Shown piece after piece: positions 35,722-47,684 of a DNA stretch of 64,000 nucleotides. Source of the DNA: Distichodus sexfasciatus. Lineage: Eukaryota; Chordata; Actinopteri; Characiformes; Distichodontidae. Both the position numbers and the translations under genes were made by a program. Location of the stretch: the NCBI GenBank assembly GCA_032718565.1, contig JAVGVS010000645.1, forward strand, positions 100,259 through 164,258, written 5' to 3'. A model generated the notes under the pieces. That model made no database searches, was not told the origin of the DNA, and saw only the letters and a list, made by a program, of their open reading frames with translations. Within the stretch, counting starts at the first letter, position 1; each line of letters opens with the position of its first letter.

Positions 35722-36698
35722 TAGGGCTGGGCGATATGTCATAAAAATAATATTGTGATATTTTTAAGCTATATCACGATACACGATATGTATCTCAATA
35801 CCTTTAAATTTCCTCTAAATCACTTTATAAATGATAAATTCGGCCCCATGTTGCATAAAATGACACCAATATAATGAATTTAGCCAAAGTTTAACATAGT
35901 AAATGCTTTTATTTTAAACCAAAGTATAATATAGCAAACTTTATACTTTATATTGGGGACAGACAAGTGGGCAAGGGGAGCCGTTGATTGTGTGCTTATT
36001 AAACGTGTAAGACCTAACTGTTAAATTATAATTATAAGGTTGATAAACTATAACTTGCGTTTAACCTATCTGCCGCTGTTCCTCCTCCTCCGTCATCTTT
36101 GGTTTTTCTGTAGAAACTTTCTGTAGCGTGCAGCCAATCACAAAACCAGGCCAATAGGATTCGCAGGCAGAAACGGCCTATAACCAGCCCCCAAAGTGGC
36201 TAAACCCGCCCCTTTCAACCCACGTGCGTAGAAATCTCACTTGAGCAAAAAAGCCGCTCTTCGGTAATCTACTTTGCGCGCGAGGACATTTAACACATCG
36301 AGAGGAAAAAAGAGAATAGAGAGAGTAAAAATACAGTTTGCGCGCAATATCACAACCGCGCACTCGGTTCTTAATTTTGTGCTCTCGAGTTTCACATTTG
36401 TGCTCGCGACTTTGAAATTTACGCTCACGGAAATTTCCCCATAGGCGGGGGAGCAGAGAAGCGAAACACAAAAGCGGTACAAAACGCGCATACGCTAGGA
36501 GTTTTCTGGATGGGCGGGAGAGCGAGCTGTCTGCTTTGACGGGGCAGAAAAGCAAAACTCGAAAGCGAAGTACATGCTGTCTGTTTAACAATAACGTTAG
36601 GATTTATACTCGATGGTCACGATATAGTCATTTACTACACTGCACGTGGAACAAGCCGAGATACACCGAGTATATTCGATATATCGGCCCCAGCCCTA
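35722..36698. mobile_element. Non-autonomous hAT DNA transposon, copy 2
   Basis: Left end TAGGGCTGGGCGATATG and right end, in reverse, TAGGGCTGGGGCCGATATATC are inverted repeats. TTTTGAAC flanks the element exactly at 35714-35721 and 36699-36706. The interior from about 35953 to 36345 is closely similar to 61514-61922 in a hAT element with different ends. The 137-codon minus-strand frame at 36178-36591 does not resemble a hAT transposase and is not called as a gene. Confidence 0.9.
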
Positions 36699-36706
36699 TT
36701 TTGAAC

Positions 36707-37247
36707 CTTTTTAACCGAACACAAAACCATCTATAATCAACAAACGATCGTCTCAAAGTAGATTAAGATTTGTCCTGAGCCATTTGTTTCCACAAGAACT
36801 GCACAACAGACATGAATCCAGACGGTGGTAAAGGTACCAATGATGTCAGCGTGACTACAGATTGAACCAAATGCAAGTGAAGCCCACACTTGTACCAGAT
36901 TCGATCATAATCATCATCTGTACTAGACTGACTTCCATGTGGGCTTGTTTAAAAGTTGGAACACTCTCACTGCAGATAGCTTTGCCAACTTCTTGAGATG
37001 GAAAGTCGCTAGCAACTGTTCAAAAAGTCATCGAGTGGTGCCACATGCACATTTACATTTTCACTGAATATTTGAATATCTAATCAAACAGAACTGCACT
37101 GTGGCTGTGAGCCACCCTCAGATTCATTTCTAGGCTGGAAAGTCAATCAACCATGGGCCAAAGGTGCCCACATTTGGACAGAACCAGAGCCGGGTGCAGG
37201 TGTGGGTTTTACGGGTGTGTAGTAGAGTAAAGTCCTAATCCTTAATG
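36707..37247. other. Unique non-coding stretch
   Basis: No gene or recognisable repeat. Confidence 0.45.
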
Positions 37248-37740
37248 TTCAAGGTCCCATATTATACATTTCTTTAACAAGTTAAATTAGGTCTATGAGC
37301 TGCACTAAACATGTCTGAAGTTGTTTGCTGAAGATACCGCTCAGATTATGCACAGCTTTTTACCGCTCCATTTCACTCCCTTTCAGAACAGACTGTTTCT
37401 CATTAGTATTCCTGAATGCAAATGAGCCAGCGCTGCCCACACACGTCCCTCACTCCGAAACTGGGGTGTAGACAGCACGGCGAGAGTTTACCTCACGTGA
37501 AAATATTCGACAAGGCTGCTGCTAACACATCATCCATACAGCCATACATGTTCAACACAACACTCCACCGGTCGACACTAGCAATCGCAACAAAACATGG
37601 AGGATCAGGAAGCGCTAGCAGTTCTACCTGGAGGGCGGGGCCTCTCAGATTTATTCAAATGTCCCCTACTGTGACGTAGATGAGAAATCAAAACGCCTCG
37701 TTTAAGCACACGATTTCTGACATACGTAAATTAATTCTAA
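37248..37740. mobile_element. Possible GGTCCCATATTAT-type dispersed element
   Basis: AGGTCCCATATTATACATTT resembles the terminus of a widespread fish DNA element. The interior has GC-rich sequence with GGAGGGCGGGGCCTC. The right end and target duplication were not located, so extent is a guess. Confidence 0.3.
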
Positions 37741-38298
37741 CACAATTGACCATTCTTAATCAAACTTACGGTGTGTGTAGAGGCAGAACAGACCCAAATG
37801 AATCTCCAAGGAACAATCTTCATTGTTAATGTATCTTTACACCACTGCTTTTAAATCATTCATGCCAGTGGTCACACCAATCTGTGGCCAAGCAGTCTGC
37901 CCTCTTGCTTCTTTAAACTCAACAATCAACTCGCTTTGGTGCTTGACTGTCTTTTCGTTCTCTGTAGACTCTTTTCTTCTTCCCTAAAGATGCAAATACG
38001 AATTTCGCCTATACAGGTGACACACCCAGGAGAGGGGTCTGGATGGGCTTGAGAGTGAGTGTGACGTATGTCTCCATGTTTTTTTTTGTTTGTTTTTTTT
38101 TCCCCATTTCGCGTATGTGAGAGCGAGAGAACCATGTGAGATAGATCATTTCCCCCATCCCACGTAGAGCGAACCGTGATACATCATGTATATTAGAGAA
38201 TATTTATTGCCCAACCCTTGTGTGTAGTGTAAAAAAAAATGGTTAAAATGGTCCTTTAACTGGCAAAAAAATATTCACGGTAAATTTTCGTTGATATG
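37741..38298. other. Unique non-coding stretch
   Basis: No gene recognised; contains a T-rich run at about 38079-38101. Confidence 0.45.
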
Positions 38299-38306
38299 CC
38301 TTACAG

Positions 38307-38408
38307 CAGGGGTTGGCAACTCCAGTCCTGGAGTTCCAGTAGATAACCACCAAAAGAGACTGATCGGGTAGGATGGAAAACCTCCAGGACCAGAGTTGCC
38401 AGCCCCTG
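38307..38408. mobile_element. 102-bp hAT MITE
   Basis: CAGGGGTTGGCAACTCCAGT and, in reverse from the right, CAGGGGCTGGCAACTCTGGT are terminal inverted repeats. CCTTACAG (38299-38306) and CCTTCCAG (38409-38416) are an 8-bp target duplication with one mismatch. Almost the whole element is terminal repeat. Confidence 0.85.
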
Positions 38409-38416
38409 CCTTCCAG

Positions 38417-40239
38417 AATACCAAAACACACTTGAAATTCCCTGTTTCAAAAACGTACAAACAATTACAAATACCGTATAATTGTTATAAATGTCACAAA
38501 AACTGCACTTCCCTTTTTCACAATCTTTCATTCCACCGTTTAGTTGGATCACTGAATTGGTAAATAGGGATTTATTTGGACAGAAAATGAAAGCTCTGCC
38601 TTCACCACTCTAAGCAATGTTTGAAAACTAATTCAGCATGTTCATGGGGAACTTTAAATGTTTGCATTTTGATTAATCTGCTGCTCTGGCTAACGATGCC
38701 AAGTGTGTAATAACGTCAACTGATTTGGGGATTCTTTGAGAAGAATTAGCAAACCCGAGCTAATAAAGATTGATGACGACAACGTTGCTGCGTTCAGAGC
38801 TGTAAGGGGAAGCAACAGTTGCTTGAAAGCAGCTACTCTGGGATGTTTCTGGCAAATATGTTGCCTGCAAAAGGGTTAGTTTTAGGTTAATTTTACTTTT
38901 AGAACTTCAGTATGTACGAGGTGATCAAAAACCAAATGTAAGGATGGTTTTCTGGTAGTGCTAACAGTTTTATGTGTAGAAATCTTGACGGGTTATGGTT
39001 AGTAGTTTTAAACCTTGAAAACATTCAAAGTTTGTTGAATTCCCATGTGTAAAATACTGGTAAAATTGACTTGACTGTTGCAGTCAAAAACTCACACGTC
39101 CACATTAAGATCAAGCGTAAAAACTCTACTGTGCTTTTAGTCTTTTCTTCATAATCTGAGTAAAATTTGTGTAAACATTCTTAGTTTCAACCATCATTTC
39201 TTGACCTTCAGACTGCATATGTTGTCCGGTATGTATGACCGTATTTATTCCTATATTTGATGGATTTAACCCGTAAATATTTTCATGCAAACTCGGTGAG
39301 GCACTTGAGTATTGCTATATTTCTCATCCAGTTTCGTGAGAAACCTGAGCGGCTTTTCTCAAATTGTACTTGTTGCTGTACTTGGGTGTTATTTTGAGGT
39401 CTCCTATGCTGCATCAGGGACAGTCAGGTCCTCACAAGCAACTAAAAGATACCCAAAGTCACACACACACGCAAACATGCACACACATTCCGATATAGGA
39501 TCTAGGTCCGGGAGCAGTTCCAGCTCGAGGGAAATTGATTAATAGTGGAACTAATTCCACAAACTGCTGACTGCAGACCCTCCCTTTAAAAAAAAAACCG
39601 GTGGCCCGGCGCTGGGCTCGTCGAGACGCCTGTTTAGACCGACGTAATGAATAAACCATTAGAGGGAGACTTTGATTGATGGGAGCCAAAGAAATAAATT
39701 GGCACGTGTTGCCGTTACGGAACGCTCCGGCGAGTCCAGTCTGGTCTACTTTCCTCTCAGACAGAAACACACTGGCACACACTGACCGCTTCAGACGTCA
39801 CCCAAAAACCCATCGGCCAGATTTAGCTCCGCGGCTCGTTAAATAAGCATTTCAACCCTGCGTTCAGCACGCCAAGTCTTCTGTGAGAAATTCTGTATTT
39901 ACTCGGTGCATTTCATACGGGATGTTGTGGAATTCTTAGCCCAGATTGTGTAACGTTTTTAACTCTGCAACAAATCACAAACAAAAATTATACATTGATA
40001 TAAATACAGACTAAATTTGCGCCAAAGAGGCGTGGTTTTGTTTTTGTTGCTGGTCGTAATTGCTTCTATCACACATAGGATGAAGTGTTCTGGCAGGATG
40101 TCTGGCTAATTACAGTTTTGTTTTAAAGAAGTTAAGGGAAAGTGTTTAAGGTATGAAGTGAGACTTTTGGATTTTTGGTTTTGCAGCACAAAAGTCTTAG
40201 CACCGGTCATCAGCAGTGTCCGTGTATGTGTATGTCAGA
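38417..40239. other. Unique non-coding stretch
   Basis: A short (CA)n at about 39461-39487 and no recognised gene. The minus-strand frame at 39459-39782 partly derives from the CA run. Confidence 0.45.
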
Positions 40240-40800
40240 CCCTCCGAGATTTCGCGATGTTGCAATCGCAACTATTAACGCAAATTCAGCCAATCCCCAC
40301 AAACTCATAGCAACTTTGCAATTTTGACCAATTAACGCAAATTTTCCGCAGTTTTTGACAAATCATTGTGGTTTCTCGGAAAGCGTTGTCATGCATCAGC
40401 GAACTTACTTCCTTGTTACGTTTGGTAGAAGCAGGAAATGTGTGATAAAAACGCCTCAGATTTACCGTCAAAAATAACTAAATGGTTAAAAGTTGACACA
40501 AATAATAGTGGTTTCGATCATCAGTCAGTCATTATATGAAACGCTTAAGTCCTATCGGGGTCGCAGGGACCAGAGCCTGTCCAGGGACTACGGGGGCGTG
40601 AGGTGGGGAACGACCCTTTGGACGGGTGCCAACACACCGTAGGGCGCATAGTGGTTTTGTTCTCTTCATTATAATAAATTGCAACTTCTTTCCATAACAA
40701 TTGCTACAAAAACGCCTAAAAACACAGCAACTTTCAACACAATTTTGTAGAAAATCTGCGGCAAAATCAGGCATTTTAAGCCACAATAATCTGAAAAAAA
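40240..40800. mobile_element. Unclassified dispersed element hosting a SINE
   Basis: Words such as GCAACTTTGCAATTTTGACC and CGCAAATTTTCCGCAG left of the SINE are echoed by AGCAACTTTCAACACAATTTTG and CTGCGGCAAAATCAGGC to its right. This is consistent with one older repeat interrupted by the SINE at 40515-40647. Ends are not defined. Confidence 0.4.
40515..40647 (-). mobile_element. 5'-truncated SINE with 10-bp target duplication
   Basis: Minus-strand words GGTGTGTTGGCACCCGTCC and CCTGCGACCCCGATAGGACT are followed by a (TGAC)n-like tail, matching other SINE 3' regions in the window. Identical ATAGTGGTTT flanks lie at 40505-40514 and 40648-40657. Confidence 0.8.
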
Positions 40801-41529
40801 GGCCTCATATTTGAAATGTCACATATAAGATGCACAATTACATACATTTACATATATAGCTCATGCATAATTCTATATGAGAGCTAATAAGTTCCGTCAC
40901 CAATCTGCTTAAAAAAACATTCAGCTTGCACATTATGCATGCGGCCATTTGCAAATTAATTTCCACCGATTAATATGAATATTCGAGCTGATTTGAATAT
41001 GTCAGTGATTGTTGTTCACAGAAATGATTAGGACTACATTCGTGAATCTATTACCATGCCGGCAGCAGGAGGAAAAAATAATAATGAAATGCTGTAGGTT
41101 TTAAGAGCTGCTGATTTATTTTCGTGTTTCGGTGGTGAAGCTGCGGGAGATTGTCGGCGCTCGCCTCATCGGAGTCCGGCTGAATTTTAAATTTTGGAGA
41201 CCTCGGCGGGAAGTCGTGGCAGTTTCACTGTTTGGCTTTTGTCCAAGTCAAGACCCCCGCCTCGATCGAAAGTGGACTGAAAGTGTGGCTGGAAGGGTGG
41301 AGTAGCCCCCCTATAGAGCCCAGTGGGGGCACACGTGTCCGGCTGTCGGCTCCAGATACAGGCCTCTGTGAGGAAAAAGGAGAGAGAGAGAGATGTAGAG
41401 GTGGAGAGAAAATGAAGAATACAAATTTTTGTCTGCGCAAGTTCTCAGACGTCCAGGACGTGGTAATCTTGAGATCTTCAATTAAAAGTGACTAGGCTTC
41501 TAATAATCACTCTGTATGCTGTTGGGGAT
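40801..41529. other. Unique stretch with POU/homeodomain-like motifs
   Basis: About 40910-41110 holds ATTATGCATGC, ATTTGCAAATTAAT (40947-40960) and GATTAATATGAATATTC in repeat-free sequence, a composition typical of developmental enhancers. No exon found; the two antiparallel frames at 41225-41495 overlap each other. Confidence 0.35.
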
Positions 41530-43150
41530 ATTAAATGTGTAATAAATTAATTCTTAGGTTTAGGATTATATTATAGGTATAGGTTTAGGGTCAGACTGTG
41601 GTTAAATAATCTGGTTAGATTTAGATTATAGTTTTGCTTAGGGTAATAAAATGATGGTTAACTTTAGGACTAGATTAAAGGATTTTATTATACGTATAGA
41701 TTTAGGGTTAGAGAGTAGTAAAATTTTTGGGACTGAATCAGATTATGGCTATTTTTAGGGTTAGATTTATAGTTAGATTATGGCTGTGTTTAGGGTTTGA
41801 TTTTAGGTATAGATTTAGGGTTAAAGTGTGGTTAAATCTTTGGGATTGAATCAGATTATGCTTATTTTAGGGTTAGATTATGATTAAATTTAAAGTTATA
41901 TTATGGTGTTAGATTTAGAGTTAAATTATGGTTGGTTTACAGTTAGATTAGGGATATGTTTAGGATTATATTATAGGTATAGATTTTGGGTTAGGCTGTG
42001 GTTAAATCTTTGGATTAGAATCAGATTATGGATTGGATTATGAGGTTAGATTTAAGGTTAAATTATGTTCAGGTTTAGGATTATGTCATAGGTGTAGATT
42101 AGGGTTAAACACTGGTTAAATCTGTTTTAAAATCAGATTATGGTCAACTTTAGGGTTAGATTATAGTTAAATTACGGTTAGATTTAAAATGAGATTTTGG
42201 CTAGGTTTTAGGTTTAGATTTTGAGGTTTGATTTACGGTTGGATTACGGTTAGGTTAGGCTTTCAGGTTAGAATTAGATTATGGTTATGTTTAGTGTTAC
42301 ATTATGATTAGGCTTTAGGATTAGATCATAAATAAATTTATTAGGGTTATATAGGATTATAATTAGTTTGTGGATATATTAACAACCTATAACACTATGG
42401 TTAAATTATAGATTAGATCAGGGGGTGGAGTTGATCAGGTTTTAGGATTAGATAATAGGGTTTGATTATGTTTAGTGTTGAGGAATAGATTATGAGATTA
42501 GATTCATGGTTAGATTAATAGTTTGGTTTTAAGGTTTAACTAAGGGGTTAAATTTAGTGTTAGATAATGGCTTCAGCTAACAATTTGATTACAGTTATGT
42601 TTAGCATTAAATTACGTCAGGTTTTAGGATTAGATTATGGGATTGGATTTAGGATTTTATTCTGGTTAGGTGTTAAATTTCGATTATGAGATCAGATTTA
42701 GAGTTGGATTATGGTTAGGGTATGTTTAGACTAAAATTAGATTCAAATATGGCTACTGATGATTAAGTGATGATAGATGTTTTGGATAGTATTAGTTTTG
42801 GGTTATGTTTAACATTAGATTATGGTTAGGTTGCATGTTAGATTGCACCAGATTGGATTCAAAATTAGGATTTGGTTATTATATTTGATAGCAGATTATG
42901 ATTAAGTATGAACTAAGACTAAGTTAAGTTTAGGGGTGGGTTATTTTTAGGTTTAGAATTTGAGTATGGTTATTTTTTTAATCAGTATTAAAATATTGAT
43001 TAGATTTACGATTATTATTGTCAGATTTCGAGTTGTGTTAGACATTAGTTAGGTTTTAAGAGTAGGATCAGTTTATGAATGAGGTCTAAATGTAACATTG
43101 GTTTAATGTCAGATTTTAGAATTTTGTGAGAGTTTTGTACGTAATGTTAG
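41530..43150. repeat. Degenerate TTAGGGTTAGATTATGG minisatellite
   Basis: About 1.6 kb of diverged units built from TTAGGGTTAGATTATGG. A higher-order unit is visible through AGGTATAGATTTAGGG and its variants at about 41575, 41692, 41805, 41975 and 42090, spacings of about 117, 113, 170 and 115 bp. The TTAGGG words resemble the vertebrate telomere repeat, but the units are longer and irregular. Confidence 0.88.
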
Positions 43151-43716
43151 AATATAAAATTTACCCCGAAAGCTACTTGCAGTCTGTCCGTTCCTGGGCC
43201 GAGGTCTTCGATTACGCCGCTGTAAAGAGACCACACATAATTATAATTATTGATCCACCTTAAGATCCACCGAGATCCTTATAAGGACCAGGAGCACTTG
43301 AGACAGACCAGTGGCGTTCATCGCTGGATGAAGTCATTGGCAGAAATCGATAGTGCAGTGTGATGGAGCCCAGAACAAATGTTCACAAATCACACCCGTA
43401 CTTTAGGGACTCGGCTTTGGCCGATACGGACCTGTATCTGCTCCAGTTTTGCAAATGTTCTTCATTAATACAGATAAAAATATGGTGGCAGGTCGACTCT
43501 ATCCTCAGCGCTTCCCATCAACACTCTCTTAAATGCAAAGGGTTTTAAGTGCCCCTTTGAGTATACGGTTCCAAGGACTTTTTAACTGGTGTCGAAGTTT
43601 TAAATTGATAAGGTGATTTGCTGTGAAAAAGGGGTCCTTCAGACTTCATGGCAGCAACCACAAATCCTCAATGCCAGACTCGTTATGGGAAAAAAAATGT
43701 CCTTCACACAAACACT
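43151..43716. other. Unique non-coding stretch
   Basis: No gene recognised; about 43380-43520 is moderately GC-balanced. Confidence 0.4.
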
Positions 43717-43851
43717 GGGCCTCATTCACCAATATTTTCTTCCGTGTTTTTCTTAAATTTGCAATTAAGAAATTGAAATTGTATATTATATAGCTGTAGA
43801 ATTGGGTTTCAAGAACACATTTCTTCTTAAAAACGATTGGTGAGTGAGGGT
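43717..43851. mobile_element. 135-bp MITE with GGGCCTCATTCACCAA ends
   Basis: GGGCCTCATTCACCAATATT at the left and, in reverse, GACCCTCACTCACCAATCG at the right are imperfect inverted repeats with TTCTT just inside each end. It is of the same family as the fragment at 27010. The target duplication is unclear. Confidence 0.65.
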
Positions 43852-43889
43852 CATTGCTCTGCAGTGCCATGAAAGCTTCTTTAATGGAA

Positions 43890-45880
43890 CGAAAAATGGT
43901 TCATCCATTCTTTATGGAAACAATAATAGTTCTTTTAACTCTTTTAAGCAAAATTATTCTTCGCTCCCAAGAAATATTCCAAAACTCCAAGTCTCATGAA
44001 TGAATGAGAATTTGTGGAGGCAAAAAGGCAAAACCAAAATTATTAGATGTAATTATTATTAGACACTTGGGTTAGTGTAAGGTGCAAGGAGGGATTCTAC
44101 CTCTTCAGACAGACTGAGAGAGACACCCTCTTGCTCCAGGTCTTCACAAAGACCCTTAATTATTCAAGCAAAATGGATCCAGAACCAACATTGTAGCTGA
44201 ATTATGCATGTAACTATGCATGTCTTTTTTTGACAACCTCTAGTTTACAGTTTTTTAAAAAAATATTTTTATAGTATATATATTTATATATGTATATAGA
44301 CCTATTGCATTTATATATTTTTAAATACCTTTTATTCATATGCCTTTCTGTTCAAACTGTAGAACCCAGATCCATGTCGTGTCATCTCTCTATGTGCGTT
44401 TACTTAGTTGAGATGTCAATAAAGTTGACTTTGACCTTTACTTTGACTTTCATGTCCCATCCCATTTTATGAAACCAAAAGTTCATGGAACCAAACATTA
44501 GTCCACAAAACTTCCTCAACCTAAGGTTCCTCAAACAATTCAAAAATTGTATCTTTATTTTCTCTCATTTCTATAAAAGATTCATATGAACTTAAAAACG
44601 ATTCTTCACTCTCACAAAAGTTCATTTGTGGAATCAAAATGGTTTCTCCATCCCAGAAGAGAACCAAAGACATAGTTTCTCAGTTCCCTTAAACCACAAA
44701 ATGGTTCTTCAGTCCCATAAAGGATTCTTTGGCTCTTCTGTAGGATGCCTCTTCAGAATTCTTATATGTTTAGTATTTTTAAGAGTTCAGAGAGGGAAGG
44801 TATCTGTCTCTCTCTCCCTCTAGACACCTTTCACAGCAAGCTGGCACTCGGTAAGAAACCAATTTTTGTGTTGCCTTGAGTTTTTCGAAATGCTACCCAG
44901 AAGGGCAGACCATTCTATCTATTCTCACACTGACAATGAGGGAAATGCTTGAAAAAGAAATGACTTTTTTCTCCTCGCGGTGCTCTCCAGCACTCCTTTT
45001 TTTTTATATCGACGCTTGTCTGGTTTATTGTCCCAATCTCACATTTGCAGGTACAATGAGAGAAGTCCTTTATGAGTCCAAAAATATTTTTCTGTCACAT
45101 AAAATATTCTTATGGATTCCAAACTGGTTCCTCAGTTTCTTTAAAGGGTCTTCGTAAAAATAAAAATAGTTGATTACCATAAGTTCTTTACTGCCATACG
45201 ATGTTGAGGAATCAAAATGGTTCCACACTCTACTTAATGGTTGTCTGCAGGACAAAAAAATTTTTTCTGTCCCATTGAAGATTCATAATGAATCAGGAAA
45301 TGTTCATTTCTCCGCAAGAGAATTTAAAGAACTAAAAATGGTTCTTCAGTTCCTTCTAAAGGTTCTTCAGTACATAGATGGTTATTTGTTCAACCAAAAT
45401 GATTTTTCCAAGCTATGAAGATTTGTAAGAATCAAAAATTGTTCCTCGCTCCCCTGAAAGGTTCTTTGTGGATCCATATGGTTCCTCCGTCCCATAAAAG
45501 ATCCTTATCGAATCAGGAATGGTTCTTCAGTCCCCTTTAAGGCCATTTGTGGAACTAAAATGGTTCTTCAGTCCCTTCAAAAGGTTCTTTGTTCAACCAA
45601 AATGGTTCCTCCAACTTATAAAGATTTGTAGAAATCAAAATTAGTTCTTTACTCCCCTTAAAGGTTCTTTGTGTACCTCCGTCCCATAAAAGATACTTAT
45701 GAGATCAGAAATCATTCTTCAGTCACCTTAAAGTGTTTGTTTGGCGCTAAAAATAATTCTTCAGATGTATAAAAGATTCTTCTTGGAACCAAAAATGGTA
45801 CTTTCAATCCAGAAAAGAATCTTCATCGCGCCAAAATGGTTCTTTTATCTCATCGAAGTCCCCTCTGAATCCAAAAAAAA
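43890..45880. repeat. Degenerate AAATGGTTCTTCAGTCCC minisatellite
   Basis: Words AAATGGTTCTTCAGTCCC and AAAGGTTCTTTGTGGAAxC recur irregularly over nearly 2 kb and most densely from 44600 to 45860. Higher-order spacing of about 190-205 bp is visible: CCTCCGTCCCATAAAAGAT at 45484 and 45676, and CAACCAAAATG at 45391 and 45594. Such frames as occur are repeat artefacts. Confidence 0.85.
44374..44451 (+). mobile_element. LINE 3' tail remnant with (TTTGAC)n
   Basis: CATGTCGTGTCATCTCTCT, then GAGATGTCAATAAAGTTGAC followed by TTTGAC-type repeats. This parallels the copy at 18543-18630. Confidence 0.6.
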
Positions 45881-46565
45881 AATGCTTCTCCTCCAGCATT
45901 CCCCCGAAGAACCTCCTTCTTTATGCCTCTATTTTTTAAAGTGTGAAGGAAGCCATCTCTCTTTTTCCCTCCAGACACAGCCTTGCACAGCGCAGGGCCG
46001 AGCTTTCTATCTATTCTCACGCTGCCAGACAATGGGGGAGAAAACACTCGGAAAAGAAATGACTTTTTTTTTCGCTCTCACTCTTCTTTTTTTCCGCGAC
46101 GCTTGTCTCGCGTCCCCTAGGCGAGCGCCTGGTTTATCGGGCCCGATCTCGGAGTCGCAGGTGCGACTGGAGCCGCGTTTCTCATTAAGCTGCCTCTCAG
46201 ACGGGCCCTGACGCGGGGATAATCTGAAGTGAATCAATCATAGCGCTGTTAGAGATGTAATAGGGGGGTAAATATGTTTCGGCTGCCCGTCCCGCCCGTT
46301 GCCAGTTTGCCGGGGCCGTTACCGGGGTAGAAACCTCCCTGGGGGGGGAGAGCGAGGTGGGGAATACAGATGGAGTGGAGGTGCTGTCGTTTCGAACAGA
46401 ACAAGTAATGAATTATACCAGGACAAATGGCTGCCGCCGCCTGGGAGACGTGTTGGAGGAGTGTGTTGATCAGAGACAGGGGGACGGAGAGCGACTCGGG
46501 GCTCCCACTTCAGTCTCGGCGTTTAGGGGAGCTGTCACTGACCTGTTTCGCTGGCAAGTCCTCTG

Positions 46566-46568
<3 letters not shown>
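45881..46568. other. Unique non-coding stretch
   Basis: GC-richer than its surroundings (46090-46350). No recognised exon; overlapping frames on both strands lack motifs. Confidence 0.4.

Positions 46569-46602
<34 letters not shown>
46569..46602. repeat. (CA)n microsatellite
   Basis: A pure (CA)n run of about 32 bp followed by ATATATTTATAT. Confidence 0.95.
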
Positions 46603-46607
<5 letters not shown>

Positions 46608-46754
46608 TTATATCCCCATTTCAGTTTCTTTTCCCTTCCTGATTTCTGTAAGTTTACAGTCTACTATGTAAGTTCTGTGTCCTTCCTGCTTTCTTTAAAG
46701 AAGCATGAAACCATGATGGTCGAGATGCTTCAACAGAATGCAAATATCGAGCGC

Positions 46755-46944
46755 CGGTAAAGTTGCCACTGAGGTACTCATGAGCCAGGTACCGTCCCCA
46801 AGCACTGCTCCCTGGGCGCTTGTTAGCTGCCCACTGCTCCTTCACGGATGGGTTAAATGCAGGAGTCACGTTTCGTTGTGGTGCACTGTGTGCTGTGCTG
46901 TGGTGTGTTCACAATGACAAATAATCCCTCACTTTCACTTTCAC
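46755..46944 (+). mobile_element. HE1/V-SINE-like SINE, 5'-truncated
   Basis: Contains CCACTGAGGTACTCATGAGC, AAGCACTGCTCCCTGGGCGC, CCCACTGCTCCTTCACGGAT, GTGGTGCACTGTGTGCTGTG and a TCACTTTCACTTTCA end. The order is the same as at 50857-51076; the tRNA-like head is missing. Confidence 0.8.
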
Positions 46945-47190
46945 AACATGACTGTAAAAGTCACAACACAAAAGCCAACACTACAAAACAAACGCAACAG
47001 CCACAGTGGAAGTGAGCAGGGGGTTCATCTATATCATCAGTCCACCTTTCGGGAGGACGGTATTTGCACACTAATGTACGTTTGTCTGTGAACTTTCATT
47101 TTCTCCAAACCATTTTTGTTGGTTTAATGACAGTTGTTGATTTTAAACATAGCTTTACAGCTCAAAGAACAGTAGCGGACTACAAAGCAC

Positions 47191-47243
47191 TATTGTAAGC
47201 CGCTCTGGATAAGAGCGTCTGCTAAATTCTGTAAATGTAAATT
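47191..47243 (+). mobile_element. UnaL2-type LINE/SINE 3' tail
   Basis: GCCGCTCTGGATAAGAGCG forms a short stem-loop and is followed by TCTGCTAAATTCTGTAAATG and TGTAAAT repeats. This is the layout of UnaL2-clade LINE 3' tails and the SINEs that use them. It lies 24 bp from the Tc1 element. Only the tail is evident. Confidence 0.7.
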
Positions 47244-47404
47244 TGCTGGCGGACAGAAAGTATATACAGTACTGTGCAAAAGTTTTAGGCAGGTGTGAAA
47301 AAATGCTGTCAACAAAGAATGCTTTCAAAAATGGAAGTGTTAATCGTTTATTTTCATCAATCAACAAAATGCAGTGAATGAACAAAAGAGAAATCTAAAT
47401 CAAA

Positions 47405-47533
47405 TCAATATTTGGTGTGACCACCCTTTGCCTTCAAAGCAGCATCAATTCTTCTAGGTTCACTTGCACACAGTTTTTGAAGGAACTCGGCTGGTAGGTT
47501 GTTCCAAACATCTTGGAGAACTAACCACAGATC
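47405..47533 (-). pseudogene. Tc1 transposase C-terminus (left arm)
   Basis: The minus strand reads DLWLVLQDVWNNLPAEFLQK and then RRIDAALKAKGGHTKY before a TGA stop at 47407-47405, the usual end of a Tc1 transposase. There is no start codon, DNA-binding domain or catalytic triad. Confidence 0.85.
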
Positions 47534-47611
47534 TATAATCCTATAATCCTACAAAATAATATAATGACTATAATCCTACAAAATAATATAATGACTATAA
47601 TCCTACAAAAT

Positions 47612-47684
47612 CCCTGACTTTGTGCAAGTGTACCTAAGAATTGATGCTGGTTTGAAGGCAAAAGGTAGTAACACCAAATATTGA
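47612..47684 (+). pseudogene. Tc1 transposase C-terminus (right arm)
   Basis: The plus strand reads LRIDAGLKAKGSNTKY followed by a TGA stop at 47682-47684. This is the same protein end as in the left arm but on the opposite strand, with a frame change upstream. It is non-functional. Confidence 0.75.

Noticed and set aside
36178..36591. 137-codon minus-strand frame in the second hAT element
   Set aside because: It lacks any hAT transposase motif and the homologous region of the third element does not keep the frame open.
41530..43150. True interstitial telomere
   Set aside because: TTAGGG words occur but not as a regular 6-bp tandem; the unit is longer and diverged.
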